A DNA stretch of 64,000 bases from Lotus japonicus (taxonomy: Eukaryota; Streptophyta; Magnoliopsida; Fabales; Fabaceae): contig NC_080044.1 in assembly GCF_012489685.1 (NCBI RefSeq), positions 30,050,369-30,114,368 of the forward strand. The letters run 5' to 3'. Shown here in pieces: positions 9,929 through 19,961 of this stretch. The first letter of the stretch is position 1; each line of letters starts with the position of its first letter. The notes below the pieces were generated by a model, which saw only the letters and a program-made list of their open reading frames with translations, made no database searches and was not told the origin of the DNA. A program made the position numbers and the translations under genes.

Positions 9929-11505
9929 CTAAGGTTTTTCAGTGCGACGAAGGAGTTCTTGAATAGCTTCATTCATGGTGAACAAGAGAGTCTCATGAGA
10001 GTTAAGACGTTGTTCCAAAGTATCAAGTCTGGAAGGTCTTGTCCGAGTAGAACTGGATGGAATATCCTGAAGACTGTCTTGAGCAGAGTGAGGAGCTTGA
10101 GTGGAGTGAGAAGCATCACTTGTGAAAGGCACTGGTGCAAGAACTTGACCTCGGAGGGCATCAGCTTCAGCCTGTAGCCTCTCAGCTTCTTTCAGAGCTT
10201 CTGACCTTGCATTCTCAAGTCGTTCAGCTTCCAGACGTGCAGCCTCATCTTCTTGTTCTTTCTTCTTTCTAGCTTCCTCAATAGCATCAAGTAACTCAAC
10301 CCTTAGTTGTTGTTCATGCATAGCCACTCTTCTGTTGAAACGCTGCCTAGCAGCTTCAATCCTCTGATCCCTTTCAGCTGTGAGATGACTCATCAAGATA
10401 GGAACTTGAGCAATCATCCAGTCACTCAGATGGTCCCATTCTTCAGCAACAGAGTCAGGGTTCTCATGAAGGTCAGTGTGACCTTGCACGTTGCGAACCA
10501 TTAATGATGCTTCATAATTAAACACACTGATGCACTCAAGAAGGGAGTTGGGTTTAAGATATGTATAGGGAACAATGGAGAGATTAGTTTCAGGAGAAGT
10601 GGGATGATTACTGCTATTTGCTTCAGAGGCACCTTGAGGAGAACCAACATTTAGAGTTTGATGTTTGAAGTGTTGATCTCAAGGTTAGGCTGAGAGATCT
10701 CAACCTCAGGGTTTGGAGATTTAACCGAGGAATGGTTTGAGACGGAGTTTTCTGGTTGGACATTTTCTGGTTGTGAGGGAAGTGCTGGTTGTACATGAGG
10801 AGATGCTGCATTCAGAGGGACCACTGGAATAGGATGATCTGGATCAACTAGACGTTCTGGTCTAGGTCCAGGATATGTCCTTGGGCTAGGAATGGTCTGA
10901 TAGTGGTCAGGGATAGCAGACTCTTTCTGTTTCGCAATTTGAGCAAATTGGCGAATAGACTCAGAGTTATTTGAGGGTGAGGAGTCGCAACATTTGTGGG
11001 AAAGGATACAGAGGGACAAGGAGCAGTATTGTCTGTATCAGTTGTTCTGCGAGCAGTATGATCAGATACTCTACGGACAGAGTGATCAGAGGTTCTGGGT
11101 TCATGGTGAGACTGGTCAGAAATGCTGGGTTCAGAGGCTTGTGGATTATATTGAATGGTAATAGGTGAGGTAGGTTCAGAGGGTTTGGAAGTCTGAAGCA
11201 TATTCCAAAGAGGTGCTTCTTCATCAGAGGGTTGAAAGAATGAAGATCTAGGTGAGGTAGTTGGAGAGGTGATTTGGTCAGCTGGTTGAGACTCTTGAAT
11301 GGGAGAGAGTGGGGTAGCAGTGCGATTTAGAAGGGCAGAAATTGGTAGTGCATCTAATGAGTTTAAATCATCATCAATAAATGAAATAGCAACCTTACTT
11401 GATGATTTCACTGCAGACCGAGTAACCCTGGCAGGAGCCTCAGTTCTGGTTACCTCAACAGCTGGTTCCACACGAGTTGGCTTCACCACAATTCTCACTT
11501 GCTTC
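9929..11505 (-). pseudogene. SV2 env-like ORF, 3' part, frameshifted
   Basis: Homologous to the SV1 env-like ORF. The last 198 residues (9929-10525) are an uninterrupted coiled-coil segment rich in Arg, Glu and Ala, ending in a second short helix before the stop. Upstream the frame is broken near 10650 and by a one-base loss near 10992 relative to SV1. The basic and Pro/Ser-rich middle region is recognisable up to 11505, where SV3 begins. The ORF continues on the far side of SV3 at 16516. It shows what the C-terminus of the SV1 protein should look like. Confidence 0.8.
11501..11505. repeat. SV3 target-site duplication, left copy
   Basis: GCTTC directly before the TG of the SV3 5' LTR; the same five bases follow the 3' LTR at 16516-16520. 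It proves insertion of SV3 as a unit into the SV2 env-like ORF. Confidence 0.9.
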
Positions 11506-11664
11506 TGTAAGATCAAGATTTGGTCATGTGGTACAACTCTATGTTTTGATGATAACAAGTATTTATTTGTGGATGAACAACTATGATACTCTAATGTTTG
11601 TCTTGAGTGTTTTGACAAACAGGTTCTGATTCTAACACCAGAAGATATATTCGTCAGAAGTTCT

Positions 11665-11895
11665 GAAGATCAGAAGATCTGAAGATCAGAGGATCTGAGG
11701 ATCAGAGGATCTGAAGATCAGAAGATCTGAAGATAAGAGGATCTGAGGATCAGAAGATCTGAAGATCAGAGGATCTGAGGATCAGAGGATCTGAGGATCA
11801 GAGGATCTGAAGATCAGAGGATCTGAGGATCTGAGGATCAGAGGATCTGAGGATCAGAGGATCAGAAGATCAGAGGATCAGAAGATCTGAAGACC
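11665..11895 (+). repeat. Short tandem array in SV3 5' LTR U3
   Basis: Tandem, slightly varied 8-bp half-units GATCAGAG and GATCTGAG/GATCTGAA, forming 16-bp near-palindromic units. The matching array in the 3' LTR (about 15401-15605) has a different unit order and fewer half-units, showing rapid change since insertion. Confidence 0.85.
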
Positions 11896-12206
11896 AGAAG
11901 CTTTGAGGGACCAGAGGCTCTGAAGGTCCAGAAGCTCTGAAGGTCCAGAAGCAGAAGTTACGAAGGTTAGAGGATCCAAGCATCCCTCTGACTCTGATCA
12001 CCAAGCTTCACAAGTTCCAACACGAAGCATAACTCTGATCAGATGTCATTGGTTAAAGGCAAATGTCTCTATCAAGAAGTACAAGAGCAGTGTACTATTC
12101 TGACAAGCCTACCTACCAAGGTTCAGCCACAGCAGGTTCTGGAAGTTCCAGAAATGCCCTCCAACGGTCATATTCTCTCAACAGAAATATCCTTTGCACC
12201 TTGGAC

Positions 12207-12214
12207 TATAAAAG
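12207..12214 (+). promoter_or_regulatory. SV3 5' LTR TATA box
   Basis: TATAAAAG about 700 bp into the LTR, after the repeat array. The identical site in the 3' LTR is at 15919-15926. Confidence 0.75.
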
Positions 12215-12805
12215 GCTGAAGAAAAGAAGAAAGCTAAGAGAGAGAAACCCAGAGCTGCAATACAAGAAAAGATTCAAGCCTCTACTTTCTTCATCTGTTC
12301 TTATTTAGTTTACACTCAGCTTATTTAGAAGCAAACCTTTGTAAACACCAACCTCAAACAGTTGTTTGATTTTCCTTAAGGGACCGGGTAGGTCAGTATC
12401 CTTAAGAAGACTAAGAGAGTGAATCTTAGTGCTGATTCCTTTAGGAGATCAAGGTTGATCGGATCCTAGAGAAGACTAAGAGAGTGAATCTTAGTGTGAG
12501 CTAAGTCAGTGTATTGTTAGTCACTTGTATGTTTCAAGTGCAGTTGTAACAATTATCTGATTAGTGGATTGCCTTCATTCTAAGAAGGAAGAAATCACCT
12601 TAACGGGTGGACTGGATTAGCTTGAGGGATTTATCAAGTGAACCAGGATAAAATACTTGTGTGCTTCTCTCTTCTCTCTATCTTTATCCGCTGCACCATC
12701 TATCTTAGAGAAACCGAAAAGATTTACTTTAAATCTTAAGGGGAAAGTTTTTATATTGAAAACGCTATTCAACCCCCCCTTCTAGTCGTTTTTCACACCT
12801 TCAAT

Positions 12806-12817
12806 TGGTATCAGAGC
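12806..12817 (+). promoter_or_regulatory. SV3 primer-binding site (initiator tRNA-Met)
   Basis: TGGTATCAGAGC, two bases after the end of the 5' LTR; perfect 12-base match to the plant copia PBS. Its preservation fits recent reverse transcription. Confidence 0.93.
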
Positions 12818-12877
12818 GCAAGTTCTGATTACCACACTTAACAGTGTTCAGTAGATCCGGGCCAGTGTGAAAAACTC

Positions 12878-14380
12878 ATGGATTCCACCACTACTACAAG
12901 CAAATATCAATACAGTGCAAGACCACCTATCTTTGATGGTCAGAGATTTGATTTCTGGAAAGACAGAATCAAAAGCTTCTTTCTTGGCTTTGATCCTGAT
13001 CTCTGGGACTTTGTTGTTGATGGCTACACCCCTCCTGTCGATGAACATGGTGTAAAGATCCCAAGGAAGAAGATGAGTGAAGATCAAAAGAAGGAGTTCA
13101 GAGATCATCACAGATCAAGAGCTATTCTGCAAAGTGCCATTTCATATGAAGAATATGAGAAAATTACTGATCGTGATTCCGCTAAGTGTATCATTGATTC
13201 CTTAAAGACGACACATGAAGGAAACAAAAAGGTGAAAGAGACAAAGGCGTTGTCTTTGATCAAGCAGTATGAATCCTTCCAAATGGAACCTGACGAATCC
13301 ATTGAGGATATGTTTTCCAGATTCCAGTTGATTATTGCTGGAATAAGACCCCTCAACAAAAGCTACACCGCTGCTGATCATGTCATGAGGATCCTTAGAG
13401 GTCTTCCTGAAAGCTGGATGCCTTTGATAACTTCCTTGGAGCTAACTAGAAATGTTGAGCAGATGAGTTTGGAAGAACTCATAAGCATACTAAAGTGTCA
13501 TGAACTAAAGCGTGCTGAACATCAGGATCAGAAGAAGAAGTCTATAGCCTGGAAATCCAAATCTGAAAAGGCTAAGGCTCTCCAAGCAGAAGCAGAAGAA
13601 TCTGAAGAAGCATCAGAATATTCTGATGAAAATGAGCTGACTCTGATATCCAGAAAGCTCAACTGCATCTGGAAGCACAGGCAGAGCAAATACAAAGGCT
13701 CATCAAAGGACAAAAAGTCAAAGAAGCATTTCAAACCAAAGAAAAGTCTGATGGTGACTTTTGATGAATCAGAGTCAGAGGATGTTGACTCTGATGGTGA
13801 AGTTCAAGGACTCATGGCTATTGTCAAAGACAAAGGAGCAGAGTCAAAGGATGATGTTGACTCTGACTCAGCATCAGAAGGAGATCCTAACTCATACGAT
13901 GAAAATGAGGTATTCGCTTCTTTCTCAACCTCTGAACTGAAACATGCTTTGTCTGATATCATGGATAAGTATAACTCTTTATTGTCTAAGCATAAAAAGT
14001 TGAAAAAGGACTTATCTGCTGCTACTAAGACTCCTTCTGAACATGAGAAAATTATTTCTGATTTGAAAAATGATAATCATGCTTTGGTAAATTCTAACTC
14101 TGTGCTTAAGAACCAGATTGCTAAGTTAGAAGAAATAGTTGCTTGTGATGCCTCTGATTGTAGAAATGAATCTAAGTATGAAAAGTCTTTTCAAAGATTC
14201 CTGGCTAAAAGCGTAGACAGAAGCTTAATGGCTTCAATGATCTATGGCGTAAGCATAAATGGAATATATGACATTGGTCATTCTAAACCTTCTGAAGTTG
14301 CTCCATCATCTCTTAAGAAAGGAACTTTCTCAATGTCAAAATATCATGCTCAAATTCCTTTATATTATCCTGTTGAATGA
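12878..14380 (+). CDS. gag: SV3 Gag, zinc knuckle deleted, premature stop
   Basis: A 500-residue frame from an ATG (MDSTTTTSKYQ) aligned along its length with SV1 Gag, including the N-terminal UBN2-like domain and the acidic and coiled-coil C-terminal region. After the K-H-R-Q-S-K-Y-K-G segment near residue 262, the roughly 35 residues holding the CCHC knuckle in SV1 are missing in frame. A TGA at 14378-14380 stops the frame; the same frame then stays open for 62 codons to a TGA at 14567-14569, matching the normal Gag C-terminus. So the mature protein lacks its last tenth. Without a knuckle, RNA packaging would need another Gag. Confidence 0.88.
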   Translation: MDSTTTTSKYQYSARPPIFDGQRFDFWKDRIKSFFLGFDPDLWDFVVDGYTPPVDEHGVKIPRKKMSEDQKKEFRDHHRSRAILQSAISYEEYEKITDRDSAKCIIDSLKTTHEGNKKVKETKALSLIKQYESFQMEPDESIEDMFSRFQLIIAGIRPLNKSYTAADHVMRILRGLPESWMPLITSLELTRNVEQMSLEELISILKCHELKRAEHQDQKKKSIAWKSKSEKAKALQAEAEESEEASEYSDENELTLISRKLNCIWKHRQSKYKGSSKDKKSKKHFKPKKSLMVTFDESESEDVDSDGEVQGLMAIVKDKGAESKDDVDSDSASEGDPNSYDENEVFASFSTSELKHALSDIMDKYNSLLSKHKKLKKDLSAATKTPSEHEKIISDLKNDNHALVNSNSVLKNQIAKLEEIVACDASDCRNESKYEKSFQRFLAKSVDRSLMASMIYGVSINGIYDIGHSKPSEVAPSSLKKGTFSMSKYHAQIPLYYPVE

Positions 14381-15227
14381 CTCAAAGTTGTCAGAACTTC
14401 TGGGCTAACTAACAAGAAAGGACCCAGAAAGTGGGTACCTAGGGATAAGATTATATATGTTGCAGATATCTTCAATAGGTCCATCGAAACTCCAACCATG
14501 GAACCTGGACAGTGGATGCAGGTAACACATGACGGGAGAAAGGCATATGTCCCAAGATCCAAAACTTGAACCTGAAGGTGAAGTTAATCTTGGAGGCATC
14601 AGTAGAGTAAGATTTGGTCAAGTCAAAGCTAGCTGAAAAAGCTTGTAGAGATGAGCATGAATGTTTCAGATAGAAACAAAGACTCAGAACTTGTCAAACC
14701 AGAAGCAACAACATCAGAAGATGCTACTACAACTTCTGACTTGCGTCATCAGAAGAAGAGTAGGTTCATAGCTTCTCATTCTGAAGCATCTGAAGATGGA
14801 ATTTTTTCCAGAATGGAGATGTCACCAGAACCTCTGGACTTTGACACTTCTGCTCTCATAAGAAGATATACTAATCAGCAGCCAAGTATCCCTTGGTATT
14901 CCTTCTGAGGGGGAGTATTTCGTCTTATGCTCTTACTATTTTTTTTCCACCTTAATTCTTTTTGCTTATGACAAAAAGGGGGAGAACTTATAGTATCTTG
15001 ACAACTCCTATATTATTTAGCTCAGAATCTAGATATTACTAACGTTGATATTAAGTATTAGATTCAGGGGGAGCTTAGCTCAGAATCAAGCACGAGTCTT
15101 GGATTCAGAAGGAGCAAGATAAACTATACACATCAGGATAAGTTTTAACTCTGATACCTTATACTCTGAGTGTATTCAGTTTATTTGTTTAGAGTTGTTC
15201 ATCAAAATACATGGTTTTGTCATCATC
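14381..15227 (+). pseudogene. SV3 remnant of gag end and pol, with repeated polypurine tracts
   Basis: After the gag frame (to 14569), a stub resembles the start of protease (E-G-E-V-N-L-G-G near 14575-14600). It then jumps to sequence like the integrase-RT linker of SV1 (S-M-N-V-S-D near 14655). Everything between is deleted, so no catalytic domain remains. An 85-codon frame at 14651-14908 is this linker remnant, not a separate gene. From 14907 on the sequence holds several polypurine-like tracts in A/T-rich noncoding DNA. Confidence 0.75.
14907..15073 (+). promoter_or_regulatory. Extra polypurine tracts of SV3
   Basis: Copies of the tract core GGGGGAG lie at 14907-14915, 14973-14986 and 15066-15073, before the functional tract at 15228-15241. 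Repeated polypurine tracts upstream of the 3' LTR have been described for Sireviruses; extra copies could give additional plus-strand priming. Confidence 0.65.
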
Positions 15228-15241
15228 AAAAAGGGGGAGAT
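15228..15241 (+). promoter_or_regulatory. SV3 polypurine tract
   Basis: AAAAAGGGGGAGAT directly abuts the TG of the 3' LTR, the expected position for the plus-strand primer. Confidence 0.88.
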
Positions 15242-16515
15242 TGTAAGATCAAGATTTGGTCATGTGGTACAACTCTATGTTTTGATGATAACAAGTATTT
15301 ATTTGTGGATGAACAACTATGATACTCTAATGTTTGTCTTGAGTGTTTTGACAAACAGGTTCTGATTCTAACACCAGAAGATATATTCGTCAGAAGTTCT
15401 GAAGATCAGAAGATCTGAAGATCAGAGGATCTGAGGATCAGAGGATCTGAAGATCAGAAGATCTGAAGATAAGAGGATCTGAGGATAAGAGGATCTGAGG
15501 ATCAGAGGATCTGAGGATCAGAGGATCTGAAGATCAGAGGATCTGAGGATCAGAGGATCAGAAGATCAGAGGATTAGAAGATCTGAGGATCAGAAGATCT
15601 GAAGACCAGAAGCTCTGAGGGACCAGAGGCTCTGAAGGTCCAGAAGCTCTGAAGGTCCAGAAGCAGAAGTTACGAAGGTTAGAGGATCCAAGCATCCCTC
15701 TGACTCTGATCACCAAGCTTCACAAGTTCCAACACGAAGCATAACTCTGATCAGATGTCATTGGTTAAAGGCAAATGTCTCTATCAAGAAGTACAAGAGC
15801 AGTGTACTATTCTGACAAGCCTACCTACCAAGGTTCAGCCACAGCAGGTTCTGGAAGTTCCAGAAATGCCCTCCAACGGTCATATTCTCTCAACAGAAAT
15901 ATCCTTTGCACCTTGGACTATAAAAGGCTGAAGAAAAGAAGAAAGCTAAGAGAGAGAAACCCAGAGCTGCAATACAAGAAAAGATTCAAGCCTCTACTTT
16001 CTTCATCTGTTCTTATTTAGTTTACACTCAGCTTATTTAGAAGCAAACCTTTGTAAACACCAACCTCAAACAGTTGTTTGATTTTCCTTAAGGGACCGGG
16101 TAGGTCAGTATCCTTAAGAAGACTAAGAGAGTGAATCTTAGTGCTGATTCCTTTAGGAGATCAAGGTTGATCGGATCCTAGAGAAGACTAAGAGAGTGAA
16201 TCTTAGTGTGAGCTAAGTCAGTGTATTGTTAGTTACTTGTATGTTTCAAGTGCAGTTGTAACAATTATCTGATTAGTGGATTGCCTTCATTCTAAGAAGG
16301 AAGAAATCACCTTAACGGGTGGACTGGATTAGCTTGAGGGATTTATCAAGTGAACCAGGATAAAATACTTGTGTGCTTCTCTCTTCTCTCTATCTTTATC
16401 CGCTGCACCATCTATCTTAGAGAAACCGAAAAGATTTACTTTAAATCTTAAGGGGAAAGTTTTTATATTGAAAACGCTATTCAACCCCCCCTTCTAGTCG
16501 TTTTTCACACCTTCA
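15242..16515 (+). repeat. SV3 3' LTR
   Basis: 1274 bp, TG...CA, the same as the 5' LTR except for two substitutions I found (one just after the array, one in U5) and a shorter 8-bp half-unit array (about 15401-15605). TATA box at 15919-15926. Followed by GCTTC, the right TSD copy. Confidence 0.93.
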
Positions 16516-16972
16516 GCTTCTTCATCTTCTTTGGTGGAGGAGCATCATCATCATCACCATCAGATGGAGCATCTGGCTTAGAGGGTTCCTCATGTTTCCT
16601 CTTAGGCTTATCATTCTTCTGCAAACAGGAGAGAGAGTAAAACAATAAGTGATGGAGAATGTGTGTGCGTAGTGGTTTTTTAAAATAACCGTTGTTGATT
16701 AAAAAGCAAAGTAAAATCAACGGTTAAAAATTAAAAAAAATCATTACAAACAGTTAATACACATATCACATGGTGGAGAGAAGCACATCTACACTCATTA
16801 CGACAGATTGTCAGCATGGGCACAAGGAACGATGTATCATAGCTACTGACACACATTTACTGTCTCAGCTTCAGAGTAAGCACCAATGGGTACATAACTT
16901 CTGATGGAGTTACCTTCTGAACTAGACATCTTCTGATAAAGAAACATCACAGTCAGAGGTTCTGATCCATCT
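16516..16972 (-). pseudogene. SV2 env-like ORF fragment right of SV3, plus pol-env spacer
   Basis: On the minus strand a short Lys/Asp-rich segment (to about 16626) joins the SV2 env fragment across SV3. Compared with SV1, about 1.3 kb covering the env-like N-terminal domain is missing; the leader is joined directly to the middle of the ORF near 16626. The junction reads like a 3' splice site on the minus strand: a C/T-rich run, then TTTGCAG. The inverted repeat AACCGTTGTTGAT ... ATCAACGGTT at 16687-16725 matches SV1. The rest is spacer up to the pol stop. Confidence 0.65.
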
Positions 16973-19961
16973 TCATACTGGACAAAAGTCCATATTCAAA
17001 TTTTTCAGAATGAAATTAAATCTATCCTCTGCTAAGGGCTTTGTAAAGATATCTGCCCATTGATGGTCAGTATCAACAAACTTCAGAAGAAGTACGCCCT
17101 TCTGAACATAGTCTCTAATAAAATGATACTTTACCTCAATGTGTTTTGCCCTTGAGTGTAAGATAGGATTCTTACTCAGTGAGATTGCAGCAGTGTTATC
17201 ACAATAGATTGGGATGTTGCTCTCAAGGATTTGATAATCCTCCAGCTGATGTTTCATCCAGAGCATCTGAGTGCTGCAAATGGCTGCTGAGATGTATTCT
17301 GCCTCTGCAGTGGAAAGTGCTATGGTTGATTGCCTTTTGCTTGCCTATGAGACTAAGTTACTTCCCAGAAATTGACAATTTTCAGAAGTGCTTTTTCTCT
17401 CAGTTCCAGCATAATCAGCATCACAGTAACCTGAAAGCTTATACTCTGATGTTTTCTTATACATCAAGCCAAGGTTAGTGGTACCTTTCAGATATCTCAG
17501 GATCCTCTTAACAGCAGTTAAGTGGGTTTCCCTCGGATCTGATTGGAAGCGAGCACATACATGAACACTAAACAGAATATCTGGCATAGATGCAGTTAAG
17601 TATAGAAGTGATCCTATCATACCACGATAGAGCTTCTGACAAACTTTACCACTTGCATCTTCTTTCTCCAGGATGCATGTAGGATGCATTGGAGTCTTAG
17701 TTATTATAGATTCTGTCATGTTGAACTTCTTCAGAAGTTCTTTAGAGTACTTGCTCTGATGGATGTAGGTTCCTTCTGGTGTTTGATCAACTTGTATACC
17801 CAGAAAGTACTTGAGTTCTCCCATCATACTCATTTCAAATTCAGCCTGCATCATCTCAGAAAACTCTTTGCACAGAGATGGATTAGCAGTTAATATCATC
17901 AACATAAATTTGCACAATTAAGATATCATCTTTGTAAGTTTTGCAAAAGAGAGTTGTATCTACTTTACCCCTTACAAACTTATTTTCCAGAAGGAATGAG
18001 CTGAGTCTCATACCATGCTCTGGGAGCTTGCTTCAGACCATAGAGAGATTTCTTCAATTTGAAAACATGGTCAGGGTTCTTCTCATCTTCAAAACCTGGA
18101 GGTTGATGAACATAGACTTCCTCTGAGATGTAACCATTTAGGAAGGCACTCTTAACATCCATCTGATGAAGAATTATGTTGTGATTCACTGAGAATGAGA
18201 TCAGTAGTCTGATAGCTTCCAGTCTTGCTACCGGAGCAAACGTTTCAGTATAGTCTATTCATTCTTGCTGACTGTAGCCTTGAGCAACTAGCCTTGCCTT
18301 GTTTCTGAAAACCCATTTGGTTCCGATCACGTGAATGCTTTGAGGTTTCTTCACTAGGCTCCAAACATCATTCTTTGAAAATTGATTCAGTTCTTCTTCC
18401 ATAGCCAGAATCCAGTCCTTGTCTTGAAGAGCTTCATCAATTGACTTGGGTTCAATTAAGGACACTAATCCTTTCAGACTGAGTAGAGTCTCTTCAGAGG
18501 GTCTGAAGGCTGATCTGGTTCTGACTGGTTCATCTTTGTTACCCAGAATCAATTCCTTAGGATGAGACGCAGTGATTCTGCTCTTCTTCTGAGGTTGTGA
18601 ATTAGAGGGACCAGCTTCTTCTGGTTCATCTTTCTGTGGCTCAGCTTCCTCTGGAGCTTTGCCCTTGTCATGAACATTTATGCTTAAATCTGCAGACTTT
18701 TCAACTAGCTTTGACTGATCAGAGTCAAGCTTATCATCAAATCTAACATGAATAGATTCTTCAATAGTTTTAGCATCAGTATTATAAAATCTGAAACCTT
18801 TAGATCGATCAGAGTAACCAAGTAAACACAACCAAAAGGATGAAAATAAGAAATGTTGGGTTTTATATTCTTCCACAATTCATAAGGAGTCTTATTCAGA
18901 ATTGGTCTCACAGAGATTCTGTTCTGAATGTAACATGCTGTGTTTACTGCCTCTGCCCAAAAATGCTTTGCCATGCCAGTTTCTTGGAGCATGGTTCTAG
19001 CCATCTCCTGAAGAGTTTTGTTCTTCCTCTCAACAACACCATTTTGTTGTGGAGTTCTAGGACAAGAGAAATCATGTGCAATTCCATAGGAATCAAACAG
19101 ACTCTCAAACTTGTCATTCTCAAACTTTCCACCATGGTCACTTCTAACACGCACAATCCTACAAGCCTTCTCATTTTGCACTTGAGCTATGAAGGTAGAG
19201 AACACAGAATGAGACTCATCCTTGCGGGAAAGGAATTTTACCCATGTCCAGCGGCTATAGTCGTCAACAATGATCATCCCATATCTTTTGCCACCTATAG
19301 ACTCAGTTTTCACTGGTCCAAACAGGTCGATATGCAGAAGTTCCAACGGTCTTGAGGTAGAGACAACATTCTTTGCCTTGAAAGGGACTTTTGTGAATTT
19401 GCCTTTCTGACATGCTTCACAAAGAGCATCTGAAGAAAACTTCAGAGCGGGTAAGCCCCTGACAAGGTTGAGCTTACTCAGCTGAGAAATCTTTCTCATA
19501 CTGGCATGCCCTAACCGTCTATGCCATACCCATTGCTCCTCATTAACAGAAAGAAGGCACTTCACATTCTGAGATTCCAACTCAGATAATCTGATCTTAT
19601 AAATGTTGTTCTTCCTCTTGTTGTTAAACAGAACAGAGCCATCGATCTGACTTACAGCCCTGCAAGACTTTTGATTGAAGATAACATCATAACCCTTGTC
19701 AGCTAATTGACTTATAGACAATAAGTTGTGAGTTAAGCCGTCTACCAATAAAACATCATCAATGCATGGACTACTATCAACACAAATAGTACCAGTACCA
19801 ACAATTTTACCTTTCTCGTTGCCACCAAAGCCAACTTCGCCTCCAGGCTTAAGTTTTAGCTCTTGGAACATACGCCTTTCTCCCGTCATGTGACGCGAGC
19901 ATCCACTGTCCAGATACCATGACTGGTGTTTCAGTGGAGCTATCAAGGATATCTGCAACAT
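16973..19961 (-). pseudogene. pol: SV2 pol, decayed by small deletions
   Basis: Collinear with SV1 pol. Protease D-S-G-C and the integrase D, D, E core are readable in one frame (18705-19961). A deletion of about 64 bases near 18823 shifts the frame in the integrase C-terminus; an in-frame loss of about 33 bases near 18307 removes part of the first RT motifs. Further small losses lie near 18008, 17890 (next to the Y-V-D-D site) and 17405. The RNase H end and the final D-I-F-T-K-P-L motif are readable at 16973-17266. No functional polyprotein is possible. Confidence 0.92.

Larger units (their letters stand above)
11506..12803 (+). repeat. SV3 5' LTR
   Basis: Runs TGTAAGATCAAGATTTGG ... CACACCTTCA, 1298 bp. 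It contains an array of 8-bp half-units (GATCAGAG / GATCTGAG) at about 11665-11895, a TATA box at 12207-12214, and a C-run just before its end. It is 24 bp longer than the 3' LTR, a difference of three half-units in the array. Confidence 0.93.
11506..16515 (+). mobile_element. SV3: young non-autonomous gag-only Sirevirus derivative
   Basis: Complete 5.0-kb element: 5' LTR 11506-12803, PBS 12806-12817, gag 12878-14569 with one stop, a deleted-pol remnant, repeated polypurine tracts, 3' LTR 15242-16515, and a 5-bp TSD (GCTTC). Outside the short-repeat array the two LTRs differ at only two positions that I found in roughly 1.05 kb, so the insertion is recent. Protease, integrase, reverse transcriptase and RNase H are missing, and gag has lost its zinc knuckle. 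It must have used proteins of another element. Confidence 0.93.

Noticed and set aside
12063..12308. An 81-codon ORF in both SV3 LTRs (also 15775-16020)
   Set aside because: The TATA box lies inside it and its identity simply reflects the identical LTRs, so coding is unlikely.
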